Positions 1 to 8,111 of a stretch of 17,493 nucleotides of DNA are shown here, one piece after another. A program made the translations under genes and the position numbers. The DNA lies in NCBI GenBank assembly GCA_949287785.1, contig CASEHR010000041.1, positions 1 through 17,493 of the forward strand. The letters are read 5' to 3'. Source of the stretch: an uncultured Bacillota bacterium. GTDB taxonomy: Bacteria > Bacillota_I > Bacilli_A > Erysipelotrichales > Erysipelotrichaceae. Position 1 is the first letter of the stretch. Every line of letters starts with the position of its first letter. The notes beneath the pieces were generated by a model. It had not been told where the DNA came from, did no database searches, and saw nothing but the letters and a program-made list of their open reading frames with translations.

Positions 1-749
1 CCATAACCGAAAGAGGGGTTATTATAGTGGGATCCGATCCGCTCATCCAAGCCGACCCCTTCGATGATGGCTTTTGTATCAAGACCTTTAGTCTCGGCAT
101 AAGTATCGAGTTCATTGAAATAGGCGATCCTTAAAGCCAGATAGGTATTCGCAAAAAGCTTGATCGCCTCTGCTTCACTGGCACCGCAATATAAAACCGG
201 CACTTCCTCTTTCAAAGCCGCTTCTTTTAAAAGACCGGCGAACTTTTTTGCCATATCGCTGTCATCACCGACGACGATCCGTGATGGATAGAGATTATCT
301 TCCAAAGCCTTACCCTCTCTTAAGAACTCCGGCGAGAAGATGATGTTTTCCTTGTGGTACTTCGCTCTGACCTTCTCCGTATATCCGACCGGGATCGTCG
401 ATTTGATGACGATCGGTGTATCTTTACCATACTCATTGACCCTTTCGATCGCCTCTTCGACCGATGATGTATCAAAGTAGTTCTGATCGGGGTCGTAATT
501 GGTCGGCGTTGCGATGATGATGAGATCTCTTCCGCTGTACGCCTCCCTTTTATCGATGGTAGCCCTGATCTTAAGATCTTCTTTCTTTAAATACTCCGAT
601 ATCAGCGGATCTTTGATCGGTGACAATCTTTTATTCAACATATCGACTTTCTCTTTGATGATGTCTAATGCGATGACTTCATGTCTTTGTGCCAAAAGGA
701 CAGCTAAAGACAAACCGACATAACCGGTCCCGGCTACTGTGATCTTCAT
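1..749 (-). CDS. ugd: UDP-glucose 6-dehydrogenase, 3' end cut by the window edge
   Basis: Oxidises UDP-glucose to UDP-glucuronate with two NAD+, supplying the acidic sugar for surface polysaccharide. Seen: the first 249 residues open with an NAD-binding Rossmann fold ([18 protein letters not shown], glycines 7, 9 and 12), followed by conserved [24 protein letters not shown] and the [20 protein letters not shown] helix. The reading stops at FGY; in the family the catalytic cysteine loop follows immediately, so it should lie just outside. Family length is about 390-450 residues, so roughly a third or more is missing because of the window edge, not mutation. The start is set by AGGAGG four bases before ATG; that site overlaps the stop of the upstream glycosyltransferase, so the gene is the next member of the same operon. 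B. subtilis TuaD is a teichuronic-acid counterpart. Confidence 0.93.
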   Translation of the reverse strand, partial: MKITVAGTGYVGLSLAVLLAQRHEVIALDIIKEKVDMLNKRLSPIKDPLISEYLKKEDLKIRATIDKREAYSGRDLIIIATPTNYDPDQNYFDTSSVEEAIERVNEYGKDTPIVIKSTIPVGYTEKVRAKYHKENIIFSPEFLREGKALEDNLYPSRIVVGDDSDMAKKFAGLLKEAALKEEVPVLYCGASEAEAIKLFANTYLALRIAYFNELDTYAETKGLDTKAIIEGVGLDERIGSHYNNPSFGY

Positions 750-757
750 AATACCTC

Positions 758-1726
758 CTAACGCAATATGCCTATCTTATATAAAATACGGAAAAACCAT
801 CCGCCATGATCATATATCAGTCTATTGATATGACGGTAGTATCTGTTCTTGATCCCTTTTTTCAGATATGGGTTGTCTTTAAAATTTGGATATTCGGATA
901 TAAGATATTTCCACCCCTGATCGAGTGCTTCTTTTCTGACAGCTTTGTCTTTGATCCTGACTGCCCGCAGATAACCGCTGCCCAAGATCAGACGGATGCA
1001 TATATAGCCGATCTCCGCTGCATAAAGATCCCATAATCCTCTCTTTTTATAAAAAGCCTTTAAAAGCCGAAGATCCTCGATAAGATCCAGGACTTCGCTT
1101 GAATATTCACGGGATTGCGATCCTTCGTTTTGATAATAATCGATAAGACCTTCACTTACATAAGCTGCTTTGTCCGCATACGCAAAAAGCTCATAGCTGA
1201 AACAGATGTCCTCATAGCGCAGTCCCTTATTGAACGAAAGGCCGTGTTCTTTGATAAAGGATGTCCGGTAGATCTTGTTCCAGACGAGGGCGAAAGCGCG
1301 TGTCAGCATATCCCGCTTGTCTTTAAAGCCGGTATCCTTTACATATTCGGTCTTATCTTTATAAACACGGATGAAGTCACAAAAAGCCACATCGGCTTTC
1401 TGATCTTCGATCGCTTTGAGCATCTTCATAGCCATATCTTTCCTGCATGTATCGTCACTGTCCAAAAAACCGAAATACTCCGTATCGACTTTAGCGATCC
1501 CGAAGTTGCGGGCATCAGCAATACCGCCGTTTTCCTTAGCGTAATAGAAAACATTGGCGTATTCATCACTGAAACTTCTGACGATCGATGCCGTCTCATC
1601 TTTTGAACCATCATCGACGACGATGATCTTGACCGCAACTGTCTGTTCCAGCAACGATCTGATGGCTTTGGCGATATCTTTAGCGCTGTTATAAGCACAG
1701 ATGATGATACTAAGCTTTATCGACAT
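758..1726 (-). CDS. Family 2 glycosyltransferase
   Basis: A cytoplasmic GT-A fold glycosyltransferase, likely adding one sugar to the lipid-linked repeat unit. Seen: N-terminal [13 protein letters not shown], nucleotide-binding VVDDGSKDE (Asp 38-39), [14 protein letters not shown], and the metal-binding FLDSDD (Asp 89, 91, 92), then the [11 protein letters not shown] and [12 protein letters not shown] segments typical of capsule/LPS family 2 enzymes. It is 322 residues, the same length as its paralogue at 3268-4236. The frame stays open further upstream, but the start at 1726 is preferred: it begins at the conserved beta strand and has GGAGAG upstream. With this start the gene overlaps the polymerase by 17 bases, which suggests translational coupling. 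Donor and acceptor sugars cannot be read from the sequence. Confidence 0.9.
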   Translation of the reverse strand: MSIKLSIIICAYNSAKDIAKAIRSLLEQTVAVKIIVVDDGSKDETASIVRSFSDEYANVFYYAKENGGIADARNFGIAKVDTEYFGFLDSDDTCRKDMAMKMLKAIEDQKADVAFCDFIRVYKDKTEYVKDTGFKDKRDMLTRAFALVWNKIYRTSFIKEHGLSFNKGLRYEDICFSYELFAYADKAAYVSEGLIDYYQNEGSQSREYSSEVLDLIEDLRLLKAFYKKRGLWDLYAAEIGYICIRLILGSGYLRAVRIKDKAVRKEALDQGWKYLISEYPNFKDNPYLKKGIKNRYYRHINRLIYDHGGWFFRILYKIGILR

Positions 1727-3275
1727 GCAGATCTCTCCATAATACACCGGCACAAAGACCGATAAAAAGCGATGTCGAAAGCTCATCGAAAGTATGTCCG
1801 CTGACCAGTGATACGATGATCCCCATCGTCATCGCCGCCATCAGAAGCACATTGAACATCGTCCATTTCCTGTTTTTATAACTGATAATAAGCTTTATAG
1901 TCAGATAGCCCCATACTAAAAGCCACGGTAATGACATCAGGATGAATCCGACATAGCCCAAACTGAAATACTGCCGGAAAAAATCCCTTTCGATGATCAC
2001 CGAACCGTTCATCAGTGTACTGTAACCAAGGCCAAGGCCTTTTTCATAAGTATCCAGTTTATTGAACTGATATTCATCGAAATAGTATTGCAGATTCCGG
2101 CCGTTGGTGTAATCGCCGGCACTATGTTCAAAGATCAATTCGACCCAGAAATACGGATCAAAGGTCTCCGGGAAATACTCTTCATAATATGGTCCCGGCA
2201 CTCTTTCTATCCAATCCTTGTATTCATTGGCATAGCTCAGATAATAAGCGTGCCACTTGTCGCTGTATGGTATCAGATCCTCAGCTCCTTCATCGATCCT
2301 CTTTTTGATCTCCTCTTTGGTGTTGGTACCATCCGTCTCCTCTTCGTAGATGACTTGCGTATCCTCATACATATTGTAGGAAGGTGAATAAGGGATGATA
2401 CAGCCGGTCATGACGATCAGTGCAAGGATAACGGCGATAAAGTTCTTATGGATCGTCTCATACTTTAAAAAGGCAAGCACAAGATATACCGCCAAGACCA
2501 TGACCGGTACTAAAAATGCCCCGTATGTCGCCACCTTTGTCCCGATCATCATCATCGCCAGAGCATGGATAAAACACAGCGCGCCAAGACAGATCTTTTT
2601 AACCGGGTGTTTTTCTTTAAGGAAGAAATACATGATAAAACAGTCATTCAGAAACATCAGTATACTGGTGGTATTACCCTCTTCAAAAAAGAATTTAGTA
2701 GCATACCACTTACCATCTCCCATCATATCGACACTGAACCACGATAAGATATTGCCTGCGATGATGTTTTCATAATTGTAGGTCGTCAGACCAAATCTGA
2801 AGATATTGGCAATAAAAATACCAAGCCCCATGAATGAAGCGATCGTGATCGACACTTTTTTAAAGAGCGATTCTTTGATATCCATAAGATAGAAGACCCA
2901 GATATACACAAGCGGTATGACCAGGGTCATCATATAAGTGAGTTCCCGGAAGATACTGAAAGTAAAATTATCCGGCAGATACAGTGTTTCATTCAATGAA
3001 GAAGCACTTTGCATGTGCAAGATCATATATATGCCAAAAACGATGCCGTAGATCATCGCCATGATAAAGACCTTCTTCTTTCTTTTCTCATAAAGGAAGA
3101 AGACAAAGATGACCAGTAACGGCAGGATGATATAGTCGATGATCACCGTCAAACGCGGAATGCCGATCATGTCCAGCTGATCAGCCAGCAGGTAATCAAG
3201 CTCGATCAAAGGATGCATGGTCAAAAGGGCCATGATCATAACCATTAGATTTTCCTTATTGAATATCTTAGCCAT
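1710..3275 (-). CDS. O-antigen polymerase/ligase-like membrane protein
   Basis: Probable polymerase of the polysaccharide repeat unit (Wzy/TuaE type) in the plasma membrane. Seen: 521 residues, about twelve hydrophobic segments, and one large hydrophilic loop between roughly residues 300 and 425, the layout of the O-antigen ligase/polymerase superfamily. The loop ends with TNGRN, then GLGLGYS, then IIERDFFRQYFSLGYVGF, matching the family pattern of a glycine-arginine pair, a GxG stretch and an acidic or amide residue before the next helix. A MIGTKVATYGAF motif lies in an earlier membrane segment. The gene overlaps the upstream glycosyltransferase by 8 bases and the downstream one by 17. Sequence alone cannot separate a polymerase from a ligase; the neighbouring flippase and transferases favour polymerase. 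Confidence 0.8.
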   Translation of the reverse strand: MAKIFNKENLMVMIMALLTMHPLIELDYLLADQLDMIGIPRLTVIIDYIILPLLVIFVFFLYEKRKKKVFIMAMIYGIVFGIYMILHMQSASSLNETLYLPDNFTFSIFRELTYMMTLVIPLVYIWVFYLMDIKESLFKKVSITIASFMGLGIFIANIFRFGLTTYNYENIIAGNILSWFSVDMMGDGKWYATKFFFEEGNTTSILMFLNDCFIMYFFLKEKHPVKKICLGALCFIHALAMMMIGTKVATYGAFLVPVMVLAVYLVLAFLKYETIHKNFIAVILALIVMTGCIIPYSPSYNMYEDTQVIYEEETDGTNTKEEIKKRIDEGAEDLIPYSDKWHAYYLSYANEYKDWIERVPGPYYEEYFPETFDPYFWVELIFEHSAGDYTNGRNLQYYFDEYQFNKLDTYEKGLGLGYSTLMNGSVIIERDFFRQYFSLGYVGFILMSLPWLLVWGYLTIKLIISYKNRKWTMFNVLLMAAMTMGIIVSLVSGHTFDELSTSLFIGLCAGVLWRDLHVDKA

Positions 3276-4236
3276 TATGTTTGACCTTATGATGATAGTA
3301 CATCTTTAAGATCGCCTTGTGGCGATATATCTCATCCGTCGTCTGTTCATTGACCCGGTATTTCTTATTCTTGCGTTTGAAGTACTGTCCTTTTGAGCGG
3401 AAGATGGCATCGATGAACTTATCACCGAATTCCCGGTCCGGATAGCGCATGAGTTTCTTCAGGGCAAAGGTGTAATTCCTCTGGACGATACATTCCAGCT
3501 CATCATAGTACTTATCAAAAGCTTCATGGTCTTTATAGTAATTGACCAGGATGTCGGCAACTTTGATGATATCGTAGATCGATTCATTGACGCTGCTTGT
3601 GACATTGCCTTTGCGGTTGACAAGATAATCATATAGCGGACGGTCGTTATAACCGATCTTTTTTGCGTGGTACATGAGCCTGAAGGTCGTAGCGAGATCT
3701 TCATGGTGAAGACCTTTAGGATATTTGATATCGTATTTTTCGTACAGTTCTTTCTTATAGATCTTGTTCCAGGAGGCATTGGGCGTATTGACGAGGATCT
3801 CGGGATTTTCACTGATATTATAGACCCCGTTTGGCACCTTTAAATGGATGACTTCCTCATCGCCGTCGATCGTGAATTGCTTATAGCCGAAGACGAACAT
3901 ATCCAGCTTGAACCGATCCATGTAAAAGACTGCCGCTTCGACAAACTTCGGCTCCGCCCGATCATCACCATCCATATGCATGATATATTCGCCGCTTGCC
4001 CTTTCGATCCCGAAATTGCGGGCATCAGCTGCCCCGCCGTTTTCCTTGATAAAGCTTTTGAAGCGCTTGTCGAGCTTGCAGTACTTGTCGATGATGATCT
4101 GACTGTCATCCGTCGAACCATCATTGATACATAAAAATTCGACATCCTGATAAGTCTGCTCGTGCAGAGACCTGAGACATTTATCCAGATATCTTCCGAC
4201 ATTGTATATCGCGATAATAACACTTACTTTACTCAT
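3268..4236 (-). CDS. Family 2 glycosyltransferase
   Basis: A second GT-A fold transferase for the same polysaccharide. Seen: 322 residues starting MSKVSVIIAIYNVGRYLDKCL, with CINDGSTDDS (Asp 39), [21 protein letters not shown], and the metal-binding motif HMDGDD (Asp 89, 91, 92). The C-terminal half carries ASWNKIYKKELYEKYDIKYP and GLHHEDLATTFRLMYHA, as in capsular family 2 enzymes. The basic C-terminal tail (KRKNKKYR, HHKVKHNG) may contact the membrane surface, which is inference. The start is supported by GAAGGTG upstream and lies 8 bases inside the small flippase-tail frame. It is clearly related to the 758-1726 protein but diverged enough to expect another substrate. Confidence 0.9.
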   Translation of the reverse strand: MSKVSVIIAIYNVGRYLDKCLRSLHEQTYQDVEFLCINDGSTDDSQIIIDKYCKLDKRFKSFIKENGGAADARNFGIERASGEYIMHMDGDDRAEPKFVEAAVFYMDRFKLDMFVFGYKQFTIDGDEEVIHLKVPNGVYNISENPEILVNTPNASWNKIYKKELYEKYDIKYPKGLHHEDLATTFRLMYHAKKIGYNDRPLYDYLVNRKGNVTSSVNESIYDIIKVADILVNYYKDHEAFDKYYDELECIVQRNYTFALKKLMRYPDREFGDKFIDAIFRSKGQYFKRKNKKYRVNEQTTDEIYRHKAILKMYYHHKVKHNG

Positions 4237-4351
4237 TGGCGCACCTTCTCAATACTCTTGTGATAAGTTTTTGGACCATCTCTTCTTTACTGATGATCAA
4301 TATCATACCATAAACAAAGATCCCCACTAACACCTGGATGACGTTGGTCAT
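4229..4351 (-). CDS. Flippase C-terminal fragment: last membrane helix in a separate overlapping frame
   Basis: A 40-residue reading frame starting MTNVIQVLVGIFVYGMILII and ending with a charged tail (SKEEMVQKL, then ITRVLRRCANE). It looks like the final transmembrane helix and cytoplasmic tail of the flippase encoded just upstream: the larger frame stops after NMPASL, exactly where this helix would be expected. The ATG lies inside an ATGA overlap with the flippase TGA, in the -1 frame. No Shine-Dalgarno precedes it. Readings: a one-base deletion (true or sequencing error) in the run around GTTTATGA; a -1 ribosomal shift; or a genuine split made by termination-reinitiation. 440 plus 40 residues gives the usual Wzx size of about 480, so functionally it belongs to the flippase. 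Confidence 0.65.
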   Translation of the reverse strand: MTNVIQVLVGIFVYGMILIISKEEMVQKLITRVLRRCANE

Positions 4352-5670
4352 AAACTGGCCGGCATGTTGAGACCGATATAAACGACCGGAACGACCATGA
4401 TGATACTGGCGATGAAGTAGATGATATAAGAACGATCGAATCTGATCGATATCTTTCCTTTGGAATAGCCGATCTCGACTAAAGCCACAGCGATCTCGGC
4501 GATGACGCTTCCCAAAGCTGCTCCGACTGCCTGAAAACGTGGGATCAGGACAAAATTGGCGCAAAGATTGGTGATCGCCCCGATGATGACGGCCTTGGTA
4601 TACTCGCTGTTTCGGCCGGTCCCGACTAAAAACTGCGTTCCGAAGACATTGGAAAGAGACGTCAGCAAGATGATCGGGGTACTGATCTGGATCAGAAAAG
4701 TGATCGAAGGCTGATCAGGCAGATACCAGGGGATAAAGCTCGGCGCTACAGCGCTCATCCCGAACATCATCGGAAATGCCAGCATGGTCGCGATCTTGAT
4801 CGTGCCGTTGATATACCTCGATACCTCCTTGTTGTCACCGCTTCGATAGTAGACATTGGCGATCCTTGGCATCATCACGCTGCCGATCGCCGTAATAAAA
4901 TACAAAAACATGCTGATAAAACCCTGGGCAGCTTTATATGTCGAAACATAGGCGGTATCATTTGTCAGATATCCCAGCATCGTCTGATCCAAGATCGTAT
5001 AGACACTGCTGGCGATCGTCGGGACAAACAGAGCGAAAGTCCCTTTCAGATGATTTCGATAGGCATCGATGACAGAGACCTTGACTCTATCGATATATCT
5101 TGGCAGACGGAAAAACATGATGAGCTGACCAAAGACCTCACTCAATGAATTGATGAGGACAAACTTCCAGAGATCATCCGGCGTTTTGACGACGAGGACG
5201 ATGAGGATAACTCCGATCAGTTTCACACTGATGTTCCTCAATGATGTCGCTTTGAAATCTTCGACACCGTAAAAGAACCAGGTGATATTGAAAGCACTGG
5301 CTAAGATCGTAAAGAAATACAGATAATAGACGAACTGATCCTCTTTGACTGTGAGATAGATATAAAGAAAATACAAAAGACAGGCGATCGTCATATTGAT
5401 CATCAGAACGACCCAGACTTCAAAGAAAGTCTTAGAAAGGCGTTTGCGGTCATCACGGACCCTGGCTATCTCACGATTGCCATACAGATTACAACCCAAC
5501 GTCCCAAACAATATGAACCAGGTCGCGATATTACCGGCGAAATCACTGATCCCCAAAGTCGTCGCCCCAAGATGTGACATAGTGTAAGGCACGATGATCA
5601 CCGGTGTAGCGATCTTGACGACCTGATAGAGGATGTTATAGAAGTAATTGATAAACAATCTCTTATCCAT
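4348..5670 (-). CDS. Polysaccharide flippase (Wzx/MOP superfamily), lacking its last helix in frame
   Basis: Integral membrane exporter predicted to flip the undecaprenyl-linked repeat unit to the outer face. Seen: 440 residues of alternating hydrophobic segments. The N-terminus MDKRLFINYFYNILYQVVK followed by TPVIIVPYTMSHLGATTLGI is the standard opening of Firmicutes Wzx proteins. YGNREIARVRDD, FYGVEDFKATSLRN and FGTQFLVGTGRNSEYTKAVI are also family-like. The frame ends at NMPASL, one helix short; the missing helix is encoded at 4229-4351 in the overlapping -1 frame. It is the first gene of the operon. A perfect TATAAT lies 9 bases before the ATG and there is no Shine-Dalgarno, so translation may begin on a leaderless or very short-leader mRNA. 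It is functionally equivalent to TuaB in a teichuronic-acid cluster. Confidence 0.88.
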   Translation of the reverse strand: MDKRLFINYFYNILYQVVKIATPVIIVPYTMSHLGATTLGISDFAGNIATWFILFGTLGCNLYGNREIARVRDDRKRLSKTFFEVWVVLMINMTIACLLYFLYIYLTVKEDQFVYYLYFFTILASAFNITWFFYGVEDFKATSLRNISVKLIGVILIVLVVKTPDDLWKFVLINSLSEVFGQLIMFFRLPRYIDRVKVSVIDAYRNHLKGTFALFVPTIASSVYTILDQTMLGYLTNDTAYVSTYKAAQGFISMFLYFITAIGSVMMPRIANVYYRSGDNKEVSRYINGTIKIATMLAFPMMFGMSAVAPSFIPWYLPDQPSITFLIQISTPIILLTSLSNVFGTQFLVGTGRNSEYTKAVIIGAITNLCANFVLIPRFQAVGAALGSVIAEIAVALVEIGYSKGKISIRFDRSYIIYFIASIIMVVPVVYIGLNMPASL

Positions 5671-5679
5671 AGCTAGTTA

Positions 5680-5685
5680 ATTATA
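5680..5685 (-). promoter_or_regulatory. -10 box of the polysaccharide operon, very close to the ATG
   Basis: A perfect TATAAT on the minus strand, nine bases before the flippase ATG. A start site 5-9 nt downstream of the hexamer would leave a leader of about 0-5 nt. The bases between (TAACTAGCT) hold no ribosome binding site. No good -35 hexamer was found 16-18 bases upstream. Confidence 0.55.
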
Positions 5686-5723
5686 CACTTAATTGATCAC
5701 ACTACCTTAAAATATTTGCTGCC

Positions 5724-5756
5724 AGATAAAAAGCACAGTCATCTGTGCCTTTTATC
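5724..5756 (-). terminator. Rho-independent terminator after fucO
   Basis: Inverted repeat GCACAG-TCAT-CTGTGC extended by A/T arms (GATAAAA on one side, TTTTATC on the other, one internal mismatch). Read on the minus strand, the hairpin is followed by TTTTTATC just after the fucO stop codon. It insulates fucO from the polysaccharide operon promoter that follows. Confidence 0.8.
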
Positions 5757-5769
5757 TTTGGGTATCAAA

Positions 5770-6915
5770 TTATAATAATGACTTGTACAACTCCCTGATC
5801 TCTTCAACGCTTGTTTCGCGCGGATTGCCCGGGCAGCAGGCATCCGCCAGTGCCGATTCACTCAGGAAATCGAGATCTTCTTCTTTGACGATGTCTTTGA
5901 GATCTTGCGGTATGCCGACATCACTTGCGAGTCTCTTTACAGCATCACAAGCGGCTCTGCGATATGCTTGCTGATCCATACCGCTTGTATCGACACCCAT
6001 CGCTTCAGCGATATCCTTGTATTTACTCCCGGTATATGGAGCATTGTATTCCATGACCGTCGGCAAGATGATCGCATTGGCAATTCCGTGCGGTGTATCA
6101 TATAAGGCACCTAAAGGATGAGCCATCGAGTGGACCAGACCAAGACCGACATTGGAGAAACCCATACCGGCGATATACTGACCCAAAGCCATTCCTTCTC
6201 TTCCTTCGGCATCACCGTTTACCGCACCTCTTAAACTTTTGGCGATGATCTCGATCGCTTTGAGATGGAACATGTCGCTCATTGCCCATGCCCCCTTAGT
6301 GATATAACCTTCGATCGCATGGGTCAGGGCATCCATACCGGTAGCTGCTGTAAGTCCTTTCGGCATCGTCGCCATCATATCCGGGTCGACAAACGCAACG
6401 ACCGGAATGTCATGGACATCGACACAGACCATCTTGCGGTTTTTCTCCGCATCGGTGATGACGTAATTGATCGTGACTTCCGCTGCTGTACCGGCCGTCG
6501 TCGGAACAGCGAAGATCGGTGTACAGGCATTTCTGGTCGGCGCTACACCTTCAAGACTCCTGACATCATCAAATTCCGGATTCCGGTCGATAATACCGAT
6601 GGCTTTCGCCGTATCCATACTGGAACCACCGCCGATAGCGATGATATAGTCAGCACCGGCATCATGCAGCGCTTTGACCCCGCTTTGAACGTTTTCGATC
6701 GTCGGATTAGGTTTGATATTGGAATAGATCGCATATGCCAGACCTGCTTTATCCAAAAGATCGGTCACTTTCTGTGTAACACCGAACTTCAAAAGATCAG
6801 GATCTGAACATACAAGAGCTTTTTTGAAGCCTCTGGCTTTAGCTTCGGTAACGACTTCATCGATCGCTCCTTTGCCATGATAGCTTGTTTCATTTAATAC
6901 AAATCTGTTTGCCAT
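5770..6915 (-). CDS. fucO: Lactaldehyde reductase / 1,2-propanediol oxidoreductase, iron-dependent
   Basis: Cytoplasmic iron-containing NAD-dependent alcohol dehydrogenase, very like FucO, which interconverts L-lactaldehyde and (S)-1,2-propanediol. Seen: 381 residues against 382 in E. coli FucO, with matching blocks MANRFVLNET, IGGGSSMDTAKAIGII, PTTAGTAAEVTINYVITD, ATGMDALTHAIEGYITKGAW, GQYIAGMGFSNVGLGLVH and MAHPLGALYDTPHG. Predicted metal ligands are Asp195, His199, His262 and His276, each offset by one from the E. coli positions. The frame is open seven residues further upstream, but AAGGAGG stands eight bases before the ATG at 6915, and that start reproduces the family N-terminus. No fucose or rhamnose genes are adjacent, so the aldehyde source is unknown; a general aldehyde reductase role is possible. 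Confidence 0.9.
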   Translation of the reverse strand: MANRFVLNETSYHGKGAIDEVVTEAKARGFKKALVCSDPDLLKFGVTQKVTDLLDKAGLAYAIYSNIKPNPTIENVQSGVKALHDAGADYIIAIGGGSSMDTAKAIGIIDRNPEFDDVRSLEGVAPTRNACTPIFAVPTTAGTAAEVTINYVITDAEKNRKMVCVDVHDIPVVAFVDPDMMATMPKGLTAATGMDALTHAIEGYITKGAWAMSDMFHLKAIEIIAKSLRGAVNGDAEGREGMALGQYIAGMGFSNVGLGLVHSMAHPLGALYDTPHGIANAIILPTVMEYNAPYTGSKYKDIAEAMGVDTSGMDQQAYRRAACDAVKRLASDVGIPQDLKDIVKEEDLDFLSESALADACCPGNPRETSVEEIRELYKSLL

Positions 6916-6928
6916 ACATTTATCCTCC

Positions 6929-6946
6929 TTGATCATATTATCACAA
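6929..6946 (-). promoter_or_regulatory. fucO promoter region with a possible Rex-like operator
   Basis: On the minus strand TTGTGATAATATGATCAA contains the likely -10 (GATAAT, 21 bases before the ATG). It also resembles the redox repressor Rex operator TTGTTAA-N4-TTAACAA, matching 10 of 14 specified positions. Rex sensing of NADH/NAD+ commonly controls alcohol dehydrogenases in Firmicutes. No clear -35 was found. The match is imperfect, so the Rex call is inference. Confidence 0.35.
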
Positions 6947-6999
6947 ATAGTGGTTTGATAGCTATATTACTGCGATTTTACTTTAAATGATCCCCCCCA

Positions 7000-7008
7000 T
7001 GTTAAAAT
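7000..7008 (+). promoter_or_regulatory. Extended -10 of the lipoprotein gene
   Basis: TGTTAAAAT, an extended -10 form (TGn plus TAAAAT), ends 20 bases before the ATG and leaves room for the AAAGGAG ribosome binding site. The upstream bases include a run of seven C and no convincing -35. Confidence 0.4.
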
Positions 7009-7028
7009 ATATAAAAGGAGTATATTCT

Positions 7029-8084
7029 ATGAAACTGCTATCCATCATATTGCTTATCTTTACTCTTGCCGGCTGTACATCCGAAAATGTATCGCCGACC
7101 GGATCACCGGTGACGACACCTGCGACTACCGATGGCACAAGATCAGAGATCGTCCGTAAGATCGAGGCAGATGACATCATCTTTGATGACCTCGCAAATG
7201 ACGGGGTCGGTTCGATCCTAACCGACAAAGTGACGATGACCGCCAACAGTCGTAACGGCATCGCCATCGTCAAAGACAACGCGCTGTATCTTCAAAACGC
7301 CGATGGCAGCCAAGAGATCATGGTCGATGATCTTAATGATATCAAGGGTATCGCCTGGCATACCGACTGCGGTGGGAACGATATCTTTTCCGCATTGCAT
7401 AATGACGGTACTGTCAGTGAATTCTCCGTCTACCTGGAAGACTATGAGGACCCGATGTCATATACTGTATCCAATGTCTTTAGACCACAGCTTGAAGGCG
7501 TGACCGATATCAAAGGATATGATGACACCAATCCGCTTACCACTTGCGGCAATGCAACATTCTATTATGTCCTGTCAGATGGAAGTGAAGTCAATGGAAA
7601 CGGATATACGCGTGAAGAGTTCCATCCTTATGTCAGCTTTATTGAGTTCAGCACTGAAAACGAAAATAAAGGTGCCAGTGCCGGGATCAAGAATTATGAT
7701 GTCTTATACATCTTTGCAGACGGTACGCTATTTAAAGGCAAAGCTTATTTTGAAGATCTGCGTGAGCTTATACGACTTGAAAGCTATGATGAGAAACTGA
7801 CTTATAACAATGAAGACATCACCGTCGATAAGCTCAGCATCTATGCCGATTCCGATTACAACGTCTATATCTTGGCAGACGATGAGACACTGTATGTCGT
7901 CGACAAAGACTTCAGCATAAGCGGATATGCCAACGCTTCGATCACATATGAAGGCTATGACGCATATGATAATCTGGCTGAGATAGCCTTCACAAGCGAT
8001 GATGGCGATGTCGTCATAAATAACGGCTATCCGATAAACAAAGCGATCAATTACAATAACACATCATTTTTTAGTGCCAATTAA
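7029..8084 (+). CDS. Secreted lipoprotein with propeller-like DG repeats, unknown function
   Basis: A 351-residue lipoprotein predicted to be anchored on the outer face of the membrane. Seen: a signal peptide MKLLSIILLIFTLAGC with lipobox LAGC (lipidated Cys16), then a Thr/Ser/Pro-rich linker to about residue 38, then an acidic domain. Short beta-rich units recur: AIVKDNALYLQNADGSQ, IFSALHNDGTVSEFS, FYYVLSDGSEVNGNG, LYIFADGTLFKG, NVYILADDETLYVVDKD. They resemble the blades of RCC1/BNR-type beta-propellers (small residue, D-G-T, V/L, aromatic), so a propeller is likely but unproven. A start 14 codons upstream is possible but lacks a signal peptide; AAAGGAG eight bases before the 7029 ATG decides it. 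It stands alone and diverges from fucO. Ligand unknown. Confidence 0.8.
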   Translation: MKLLSIILLIFTLAGCTSENVSPTGSPVTTPATTDGTRSEIVRKIEADDIIFDDLANDGVGSILTDKVTMTANSRNGIAIVKDNALYLQNADGSQEIMVDDLNDIKGIAWHTDCGGNDIFSALHNDGTVSEFSVYLEDYEDPMSYTVSNVFRPQLEGVTDIKGYDDTNPLTTCGNATFYYVLSDGSEVNGNGYTREEFHPYVSFIEFSTENENKGASAGIKNYDVLYIFADGTLFKGKAYFEDLRELIRLESYDEKLTYNNEDITVDKLSIYADSDYNVYILADDETLYVVDKDFSISGYANASITYEGYDAYDNLAEIAFTSDDGDVVINNGYPINKAINYNNTSFFSAN

Positions 8085-8111
8085 AAGGGAAGATCATTCA
8101 TCTTCCCTTTT
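8083..8111. terminator. Bidirectional terminator between the lipoprotein gene and argS
   Basis: A perfect 12-bp stem AAAAGGGAAGAT / ATCTTCCCTTTT with a CATTC loop. It starts inside the lipoprotein stop codon and overlaps the last codons of argS. Both strands end in T-rich arms, so it can serve both converging genes. Confidence 0.85.

Noticed and set aside
1727..1786. Longer start for the glycosyltransferase, adding 20 residues
   Set aside because: The extra residues precede the conserved first beta strand and would deepen the overlap with the polymerase; the 1726 ATG has a purine-rich ribosome binding site.
6265..6807. Plus-strand open frame (180 codons) opposite fucO
   Set aside because: Same Arg/His/Cys-rich shadow composition; the FucO reading is unambiguous.
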